This document shows positions 1 through 4,593 of a DNA stretch of 5,664 bases, in pieces. Origin of the DNA: Gulosibacter sediminis (GTDB lineage Bacteria > Actinomycetota > Actinomycetes > Actinomycetales > Microbacteriaceae). A program made the translations under genes and the position numbers. Numbering within the stretch: position 1 is the stretch's first letter; each line of letters starts with the position of its first letter. The stretch lies in assembly GCF_014904065.1 (NCBI RefSeq), contig NZ_JACXJG010000018.1, positions 104,587-110,250 of the forward strand. Direction: 5' to 3'. The notes below the pieces were generated by a model. The model saw nothing but the letters and a program-made list of their open reading frames with translations, ran no database searches and was not told the origin of the DNA.

Positions 1-23
1 GGCGAACGGCCGAATCGAAGCGG

Positions 24-614
24 TCACTTTGCCTCCTTCGCGGCGGCCTTCATTGCCTTCTTCGTCTCGCGCACGCGCTGCAGCGAGGTCTCGTCGACGA
101 CGTCGGCGATCGAGCGGAACGCGTCTTCGGGGCCGTAGTCGCCCGCAGCTTCGCGCCAGCCAGCTGCCTCGAGGCCGAACTGCTTGCCGAGCAGTGCGAG
201 GAAGATCTTCGCCTTCTGCTCACCGAAGCCGGGCAGTGCCTTGAGCCGACGCAGCACCTCCGCGCCGGTGGGCGCGCCGCCGTCCTTGCCCGGCGTCGTC
301 CAGATTGCGGCCGTGTCACCGTCGTAGTCGTCGACGATCGCGCGGGCGAGCGACTGCACGCGGGTGGCCATCGAGCCGGGGAAGCGATGTACGGCCGGCG
401 TCAGTTTGAATGCCGCGAGCAGCGCATCCTCGTCGAGCGCCGCGAGCGCGCCCGGCGAGAACTCGTCGAGCCGCTCGACCAGCTTCTGGGGCCCGGCGAA
501 CGCGGTCTCCATCGGCACCTGCTGGTCGAGGAGCATGCCGACGAGCAGCGCGAAACGGTCGTGCGCGAGCAGTTCGTCGGCCTTGGGGTCGGTCGAGAGA
601 TACACCGTTGTCAT
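24..614 (-). CDS. HhH-GPD-type base excision DNA repair glycosylase
   Basis: The 196-residue protein matches, by eye, the short HhH-GPD proteins common in Actinomycetota, which are thought to excise damaged bases in cytoplasmic base excision repair. The N-terminus (residues 20-40) has the family-like stretch DRFALLVGMLLDQQVP. The helix-hairpin-helix lies at about 124-147, with LPGFGEQKA at 127-135. In EndoIII-type enzymes the residue after the LPGxGx part is the lyase lysine; here that position appears to be Gln133, with Lys134 next to it, so a monofunctional glycosylase is more likely than an AP lyase (inference). The C-terminus is a Lys/Ala-rich tail. I chose ATG at 614 because an in-frame extension to 746 is Pro/Arg-rich and overlaps the opposite regulator gene. 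No Shine-Dalgarno is visible, so the mRNA may be leaderless. The start overlaps the divergent regulator start by 7 bases. Confidence 0.85.
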   Translation of the reverse strand: MTTVYLSTDPKADELLAHDRFALLVGMLLDQQVPMETAFAGPQKLVERLDEFSPGALAALDEDALLAAFKLTPAVHRFPGSMATRVQSLARAIVDDYDGDTAAIWTTPGKDGGAPTGAEVLRRLKALPGFGEQKAKIFLALLGKQFGLEAAGWREAAGDYGPEDAFRSIADVVDETSLQRVRETKKAMKAAAKEAK

Positions 615-880
615 GCGATCAGTCTGCCACTGCGCTGCTGCGCATCCTGGCCGAACCCACACGGATCCGTATCGTGCTTGCCCTGCGCGGGGCCCACGAG
701 CTGTCGGTGAATGCCATCGCGGATGCGGTGGGCAAGAAGCCGTCATGTGTTTCGCAGCACCTCGCGAAGATGCGCATGGCGCGCATGGTGACGACCCGCC
801 AGGTGGGCACCAGCGTGCTGTATCAACTCACGGATGAGCATGCTGCGGCACTTGTTGTCGAGGCAGTGAAGAGAGAATAA
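608..880 (+). CDS. ArsR/SmtB-family metalloregulator, KmtR/NmtR-like, C-terminally truncated
   Basis: A 90-residue winged-helix repressor. Core features are AEPTRIRIVLALR (helix 2), SVNAIADAVGKKPSCVSQHLAKMRMARMV (recognition helix region) and a wing followed by YQLTDEHAAALVVEAV. The SVNxIAxxVGK...SVSQHLAKxRMARxV pattern resembles mycobacterial KmtR as I recall it, which senses nickel/cobalt and represses an efflux gene. KmtR continues after this point with a tail rich in His/Glu metal ligands (AEHA... type). Here the frame stops after EAVKRE, so that tail is missing. The start is taken as TTG at 608, with a weak GAGAGA at 595-600 as ribosome site; frames further upstream are Arg-rich and unlikely. 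Two Cys remain (third residue, and in the recognition helix) but form no recognised site. It may be a metal-blind repressor or a decaying gene. The family call is firm; the start is uncertain. Confidence 0.72.
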   Translation: MSCDQSATALLRILAEPTRIRIVLALRGAHELSVNAIADAVGKKPSCVSQHLAKMRMARMVTTRQVGTSVLYQLTDEHAAALVVEAVKRE

Positions 881-977
881 CTGCATGTGGCTGTCAGTTA
901 CTCCACTGTCACGCGCGAGTTCTAAAAGTTGCATTTGCGTTCGTGAAATTAAACTTAATAGGCCGTATGGTTGCGTT

Positions 978-2177
978 GTGGATCTGACATTGTTCCAAAA
1001 CGAGCACATGGGTGCACTACTCCCCATCAAAGGGTCTGATGCCTTGTTGGGTGACTGGGCGCACAAGGCGTTTGTGCCAGCGCCGCTCCCCTCGCAGTCA
1101 CCGAGTCTCCAGGGGAAGACGTTTCTCGCGGTCGCCGATGCTCGCGCCTCCCTCGCGGCACTCGACAGCACAGCGCGGCAGCTGCCCAATCCGCAGCTCC
1201 TGCGCTACCCAGCACTCCAACGCGAAGCCCAAAGTACGTCGGCGCTCGAGGGCACTTACGCACCATTGGAAGCGGTGCTCACCGCCGACGAGGAGCGCCC
1301 ACGTACGCCCGAACTCATGGAAGTCCTCAACTATGTACTGATGGCGAACAGCGGCTTTCATGAAGTCACACAGGGGCGACCAATATCGGTCAGTTTCTTA
1401 AGCTCGATGCAGGGCATCCTGATGCAAGGCACGCCGCTTGCCGAAGAGTCAGGGCGAGTTCGTCAGAGGCAGGTCGTGATTGGACGTCGGGCGGATGCGC
1501 CGATCGGTGGTTTCCCTGTGCATGCAGCGAGGTTCGTTCCATCACCGCCGGGGCTCTCTCTTGAAGCGAGTCTCCGGGACTTGGCCGATTGGATGCAGAC
1601 AGATCACGCTGGTGAAATCGACCCGGTTGTTGTTGCTGCGATGGCGCATTATCAGTTTGAGACACTGCACCCCTTCCGTGACGGAAACGGTCGACTTGGC
1701 AGGTTCTTGATTGTGTTGCAGCTTTTACATGCTGGCGTGCTTACCGAACCGACACTGACAGTTTCGCCATGGTTTGAGGCGCGACGTGCCGAGTATTACG
1801 ACCGTTTGCTCGCAGTGAGCACCGACGGTGATTGGGATGGGTTCATAGCTTTCTTCGCGCGCGGCCTCCAGGCGGCTGCCGACCAGACACTGCGCCAAAT
1901 GAACGAGCTTGTGCAGGTGCAATCCGAGCTCAAGGACCAGATCCGTGCCTCGAGTATCCGGGCCGACTCAGCGCATGCCTTAGTCGATTTTGCTGTCGCG
2001 AACCCGTCGTTCACGGCAAAGCGGGCCACTGATGCACTCAACTTGTCATATCAACGAGTAAACAAGCTCATCGGACAACTCATCGAAATTGGCGTACTGG
2101 AGCAGATGCCTGAGCAATCGTACGGACGACGGTTCTTCGCCCCTCGAGTCATGGCGGCCCTGACGCGGGGTACGTAA
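978..2177 (+). CDS. Fic-domain protein AMP-transferase (class II) with C-terminal winged helix
   Basis: A 399-residue Fic protein, expected to transfer AMP from ATP to hydroxyl side chains of cytoplasmic proteins. The active-site motif HPFRDGNGRLGR is complete at residues 231-242 (His231 catalytic). An N-terminal inhibitory motif, Thr87-x3-Glu91-Gly92 inside STSALEG, marks a self-inhibited class II Fic. The C-terminal part (about 331-385, from SAHALVDFAV) reads as a winged helix-turn-helix. This order resembles the SoFic type (Fic_N, Fic, wHTH). GTG at 978 is preferred because family members start near (V)DLxxF...IxG; ATG at 1008 and ATG at 885 are alternatives, and none has a clear ribosome site. 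GC is visibly lower than in both flanks, and neighbours are a truncated regulator and a monooxygenase start, suggesting acquisition as a single-gene islet. No antitoxin-like partner is seen, consistent with built-in inhibition. Confidence 0.9.
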   Translation: MDLTLFQNEHMGALLPIKGSDALLGDWAHKAFVPAPLPSQSPSLQGKTFLAVADARASLAALDSTARQLPNPQLLRYPALQREAQSTSALEGTYAPLEAVLTADEERPRTPELMEVLNYVLMANSGFHEVTQGRPISVSFLSSMQGILMQGTPLAEESGRVRQRQVVIGRRADAPIGGFPVHAARFVPSPPGLSLEASLRDLADWMQTDHAGEIDPVVVAAMAHYQFETLHPFRDGNGRLGRFLIVLQLLHAGVLTEPTLTVSPWFEARRAEYYDRLLAVSTDGDWDGFIAFFARGLQAAADQTLRQMNELVQVQSELKDQIRASSIRADSAHALVDFAVANPSFTAKRATDALNLSYQRVNKLIGQLIEIGVLEQMPEQSYGRRFFAPRVMAALTRGT

Positions 2178-2192
2178 CCTGGAATACCCGCG
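2164..2192 (+). terminator. Hairpin at the fic stop codon, possible terminator
   Basis: CGCGGGGTA at 2164-2172 pairs with TACCCGCG at 2185-2192 over eight pairs with one bulged G and a 12-base loop. The fic stop codon TAA (2175-2177) lies in the loop. There is no T-tract, which is common for actinobacterial terminators but leaves the assignment weak. It sits between fic and the monooxygenase start. Confidence 0.3.
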
Positions 2193-2214
2193 CGGCGAAT
2201 GCGTTTGCATCAAC

Positions 2215-2502
2215 ATGGCAACCAAGATCGGCTTTCTCTCGTTCGGGCACTGGATGGACGTGCCCGGCTCGCAGGTGCGCACCGCAAGCGACGTCCTGCA
2301 CCAGGCAATCGACCTCGCGGTCGGCGCGGAGGAGGTCGGCATCGACGGCGCGTACTTCCGCGTGCACCACTTCGCGCAGCAGCACTCGGCGCCGTTCCCG
2401 CTGCTCAGCGCGATCGGCGCGCGCACGTCGAAGATCGAACTCGGCACGGGCGTCATCGACATGCGCTACCGCATATCGTGGTTGCAACGCCCGTTCACGT
2501 AA
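2215..2502 (+). pseudogene. LLM-class flavin-dependent oxidoreductase, 5' fragment cut by element integration
   Basis: Residues 1-85 look like the N-terminus of a bacterial luciferase-like monooxygenase: an IGFLSFGHW beta strand, a helix with LAVGAEEVGIDGAYFRVHHFA, then SAPFPLLSAIGARTSKIELGTGV and IDMRY. In the family this last stretch normally continues with ENP(L/Y) and a TIM barrel of about 340 residues in total. Here the frame turns into ten unrelated residues after Tyr85 (codon 2467-2469) and stops at 2500-2502. A serine integrase begins at 2513, so the simplest reading is that an integrative element inserted into this gene and the 3' part lies at the far end of the element. The fragment is too short to bind flavin as a barrel. 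No Shine-Dalgarno is visible before ATG 2215. Confidence 0.82.
2461..2474. other. Candidate attachment-site junction (attL or attR) of the integrated element
   Basis: Family-like monooxygenase coding sequence ends at about 2469, and element sequence begins before the integrase at 2513. An imperfect palindrome, ATGCGCT/ACCGCAT (6 of 7 positions match), is centred on the TA at 2467-2468, right at the break. Large serine integrases recombine at short, roughly palindromic sites with a central dinucleotide, so this is a plausible core, but the partner site is outside the window. The exact core is inferred, not proven. Confidence 0.45.
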
Positions 2503-2512
2503 GCTTGGTTGC

Positions 2513-3949
2513 ATGGTCGAACTGGTAGCGCTGAGGAAGACGAACGAGGTGGCCGCGTACGTCCGCGCCTCCATGGACCGCAAGGGCGACCGCTGGACGG
2601 TCGATACGCAGCTGAGGAAGATCAGGGCGCTGGCCGAGGCCAAGGACTGGAACGTCGTCGAGGTCTACGAGGACAACGCGGTGTCGGCGACGAAGAAGCG
2701 CCGCGCTGGCACCCGGTGGGCCGAGATGCTGGACGACGCCCGCGCGGGCCGGTTCTCGATGGTGGTCGCCGTGGACATGGACCGGCTCCTGCGCAGCACG
2801 AAGGACCTGAACACGCTGATCGACCTCGGTCTGCGCGTCGTCACCGTGGACGGCGAGATCGATCTCTCGACGGCGGACGGCGAGTTCCGGGCGACGATGC
2901 TCGCCGCTCTCGCCCGGTTCGAGGCGCGTCGCAAGGCCGAGCGACAGATCAGGTCGAACGAGCGCCGACGTGCCGAGGGCATCCCCACGTCCGCCTGGAA
3001 GGCGTTCGGATGGTCGAGGGAGGGTGAGCTGATCGAGGAAGAGGCCGACGCGGTTCGGCGGGCCTTCGACGCGTTCCTCGGCGAGCCGTCGCTGTCGATC
3101 CGGCGCATCCGCGAGGACCTGAACAGCGCTGGTCACCTCACCGCCCGCGGCTCGGAATTCTCCGTCGATGCCGTGCGCTACCTGCTCGCGAACCCGCTTT
3201 ACTGTGGCTACATCAAGCACTACGCATCCGGCGAGCTGTACCCGGTGCAGGGCGAGGCGTTCCCGCCCATCGTCAGCGAGCAGACGTGGCGGACCGCGGT
3301 GGCGAAGCTGGAGGACAACGTGCGGAGGTCGGCCAGGCAGGGCAACCAGCCGAAATACCTCCTGTCGACGATCGGGCTGTGCGGGAAGTGCGGTGCGACG
3401 CTCGTCTCGGGGACGAACAGCCGCAAGCAGCCGACGTATCGCTGCGGCGAGCAGTTCCACCTCACCCGCCAACGCGAGCCCGTCGATGCGATGGTCACCG
3501 AGGCAGTGCTCACCCGCCTGTCGTCGGTGGACGTGCACGACCTCGTGATGCCGCAGGAGGACGACGGGCCGGACCGCGAGGAGCTGCTGACCGAGCGGAA
3601 CGCCCTGGTCGAGCGCGTAAAGGAGCTGAGCCCGCTGCTGCGCGACATCCATCAGCCGGTCCTGGAGATCACCGCGGCGATCAACGACGTGAAGGTCCGC
3701 ATCGACGAGATCGACGCGGAGCTGCTCGACCGCTCGGTATCCGTGGCGGCGAAGCTGCTGGCAGACGTGGAGGAGGCGGTCGGCACCGCGGAGCGTCGCG
3801 AGGTTGTCGAGTCGAAGTGGAAGGCGTTGGACATAGACCGCCGCCGGATGCTCGTGGACGAGCTGGTGACTGTGACCATCGAGCCCATCGCGCCCGGTCA
3901 CGTGAAGTTCGACCCCGACCTCATTCGCATAGAGCCGCGTCGCGACTGA
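2513..3949 (+). CDS. Large serine recombinase (integrase)
   Basis: A 478-residue site-specific recombinase, expected to cut and rejoin attP and attB through a phosphoserine bond. The resolvase domain spans about residues 12-150: VAAYVRASMDR carries the catalytic Ser20, DMDRLLRS (88-95) is the DRLxR signature, and GEFRATMLAALARFEARRKAERQ (123-145) starts the long helix E. A recombinase domain follows (about 165-280, with NPLYCGYIKH). Then comes a zinc-ribbon-like segment with Cys290, Cys293, Cys311 and His316; the fourth ligand is usually Cys. A charged helical, coiled-coil-like region follows at about 350-440, ending in DELVTVTIEPI. Length fits the family (about 450-600). It begins 43 bases after the broken monooxygenase codon, the usual placement beside an att site. 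No ribosome site precedes ATG 2513. Confidence 0.95.
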   Translation: MVELVALRKTNEVAAYVRASMDRKGDRWTVDTQLRKIRALAEAKDWNVVEVYEDNAVSATKKRRAGTRWAEMLDDARAGRFSMVVAVDMDRLLRSTKDLNTLIDLGLRVVTVDGEIDLSTADGEFRATMLAALARFEARRKAERQIRSNERRRAEGIPTSAWKAFGWSREGELIEEEADAVRRAFDAFLGEPSLSIRRIREDLNSAGHLTARGSEFSVDAVRYLLANPLYCGYIKHYASGELYPVQGEAFPPIVSEQTWRTAVAKLEDNVRRSARQGNQPKYLLSTIGLCGKCGATLVSGTNSRKQPTYRCGEQFHLTRQREPVDAMVTEAVLTRLSSVDVHDLVMPQEDDGPDREELLTERNALVERVKELSPLLRDIHQPVLEITAAINDVKVRIDEIDAELLDRSVSVAAKLLADVEEAVGTAERREVVESKWKALDIDRRRMLVDELVTVTIEPIAPGHVKFDPDLIRIEPRRD

Positions 3950-3990
3950 CTCATGAGTCAACTCGTCATTGCAATGGTGAGTCGACTCGT
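3947..3990. promoter_or_regulatory. Palindrome cluster with two 13-bp direct repeats after the integrase
   Basis: TGACTCATGAGTCA (3947-3960) is a perfect 14-bp palindrome that includes the integrase stop codon. CATTGCAATG (3967-3976) and GAGTCGACTC (3979-3988) are two more perfect palindromes. TGAGTCAACTCGT (3954-3966) and TGAGTCGACTCGT (3978-3990) are 13-base direct repeats with one mismatch, 24 bases apart. This density looks like a multi-site protein binding region such as an operator, recombination accessory site or transfer origin. There is no T-tract, so a classical terminator is less likely. Confidence 0.5.
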
Positions 3991-4071
3991 GGGAGAGTGG
4001 TTGCAGACAAGAAGATCCCACCGGGGCCGCGACTTAGAAGCGCGGGGTTCTGCTCCCGGATGAGTAGCCGG
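3989..4071 (+). other. Structured non-coding leader between integrase and small-ORF operon
   Basis: Three stem-loops are visible: GTGGGA/TCCCAC (3989-3994 with 4016-4021, 21-base loop), CCGCG/CGCGG (4027-4031 with 4041-4045, 9-base loop) and CCGG/CCGG (4056-4059 with 4068-4071). No gene of recognisable type fits here. It could be an mRNA leader or part of a DNA site; function is unknown. Confidence 0.3.
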
Positions 4072-4105
4072 TCAAACAGCCCAACTACCGTGGCGGGGAA
4101 CCGGA

Positions 4106-4119
4106 AGATACTCATATCT
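4106..4119. promoter_or_regulatory. Inverted repeat next to the ribosome binding site of the small-ORF operon
   Basis: AGATA (4106-4110) and TATCT (4115-4119) form a perfect 5-bp inverted repeat around CTCA. It abuts the GAGGA ribosome site (4120-4124) that lies 6 bases before ATG 4131. It could be an operator for an element-encoded repressor, for example the helix-turn-helix protein two ORFs along, or an AT-rich promoter element. This is positional inference only. Confidence 0.3.
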
Positions 4120-4130
4120 GAGGACTTCCG

Positions 4131-4343
4131 ATGTCTGTCGTTATCGACGTTCCCCGCGCATCCGCGCTTGACTGCCCTGCTCTCGATCAGGACTCGTCTC
4201 CCGTTCCGCATGCTGATGGGCTCGATCCCGTCATCGCCGCCGCCCGCGCCGCCGGTCGCCGAGCCGGTGAGCGCCTGGCACTCACTCCGCTGACGCCGCG
4301 ACAGCGCGCCGCCGTCGCCGCCGTGATGGGCGGTGGTCGCTGA
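4131..4343 (+). CDS. Small hypothetical protein, first ORF of the element operon
   Basis: A 70-residue protein I do not recognise. ATG 4131 has a good ribosome site (GAGGA at 4120-4124). Residues 1-30 look disordered (Ser/Pro/Asp-rich). Residues 30-66 form a likely helical, Ala/Arg-rich basic segment (VIAAARAAGRRAGERLALTP, then LTPRQRAAVAAV), and the end is MGGGR. Similar Ala/Arg-rich small proteins sit before replication genes in actinobacterial plasmids, but no function is established. The stop TGA shares one base with the next start (TGATG at 4341-4345), implying translational coupling. Confidence 0.6.
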   Translation: MSVVIDVPRASALDCPALDQDSSPVPHADGLDPVIAAARAAGRRAGERLALTPLTPRQRAAVAAVMGGGR

Positions 4344-4345
4344 TG
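4328..4345 (+). repeat. ORF-junction repeat, copy 1
   Basis: GGGCGGTGGTCGCTGATG is identical to the 18 bases at 4576-4593. It encodes the end of one ORF (Gly-Gly-Arg plus stop), supplies a GGxGGTGG ribosome site and holds the start codon of the next ORF. The match breaks on both sides. Confidence 0.85.
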
Positions 4346-4591
4346 AGCGCGAACTCCGCCGCCTTCGATCACCTGACCAGCTTCCGCTGGCGACAGGGCG
4401 ACCCGTCCCTCGCCGATGGCGAGGCCCAGCTCTACGACCTCGGCGTGCTCCGCTCCGTGCTGGAGGAGGCCGTCGAGATCGCCGTCGCCGACGCCCGCGC
4501 CGACGGGGTGACCTGGGCCAGGATCGGCGACGCCCTCGGCGTCACGCATCAGGCTGTCATCAAGCGCTACGGCCGGGGCGGTGGTCGCTGA
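4343..4591 (+). CDS. Small helix-turn-helix DNA-binding protein
   Basis: An 82-residue protein with a clear C-terminal helix-turn-helix at about residues 57-76 (TWARIGDALGVTHQAVIKRY). This has the form of sigma-region-4-like or resolvase-like HTH units seen in small actinobacterial element proteins. The N-terminal half (YDLGVLRSVLEEAVEIAVADARADG) is a likely helix that could mediate dimerisation. It starts at the ATG overlapping the previous stop and ends in GRGGGR, again with TGATG leading into the next ORF. By position it could regulate rep or copy number, or be the recombination directionality factor for the serine integrase. Both are inference. Confidence 0.72.
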   Translation: MSANSAAFDHLTSFRWRQGDPSLADGEAQLYDLGVLRSVLEEAVEIAVADARADGVTWARIGDALGVTHQAVIKRYGRGGGR

Positions 4592-4593
4592 TG
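4576..4593 (+). repeat. ORF-junction repeat, copy 2
   Basis: This is the second perfect copy of the 18-base junction sequence found at 4328-4345. A shorter third copy, GGTGGTCGC, occurs at 4933-4941 just before the rep start, in the same codon phase (Gly-Gly-Gly-Arg). Confidence 0.85.

Noticed and set aside
744..746. Upstream ATG that would extend the glycosylase by 44 residues
   Set aside because: The extension is low-complexity and lies across the conserved core of the divergent regulator; the family-like N-terminus starts at 614.
925..965. Possible sigma-70 promoter before fic (TTGCGT 935-940, TTAATA 955-960)
   Set aside because: The spacer is only 14 bases; the region is AT-rich, but no hexamer pair with 16-18 base spacing was found.
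860..2215. Terminal inverted repeats or target-site duplication around the fic islet
   Set aside because: I compared both edges and saw no convincing matching repeats, so no transposon is called.
2478..4004. Repeated GTGGTTGCA near the att junction (2478) and after the integrase (3996)
   Set aside because: Nine bases only, with no further match on either side; likely chance.
2495..4021. A 508-codon open frame on the minus strand opposite the integrase
   Set aside because: It is a shadow of GC-rich codons; its translation is Arg/Val/Leu/His-rich with no domain, while the plus strand has clear integrase motifs.
3989..4060. tRNA-like look (GAGAGTGGTT, a 9-base loop reading CTTCTAAGT on the minus strand, GGTTCTGCTCC)
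   Set aside because: No acceptor stem forms, the anticodon stem does not pair around a 7-base loop, and the T-loop consensus GGTTCRA is absent on both strands.
3286..4293. A 335-codon plus-strand frame overlapping the integrase end and the gap
   Set aside because: Its translation is Arg/Ala/Gly-rich without domains, out of frame with the integrase, and it crosses the palindromic region.
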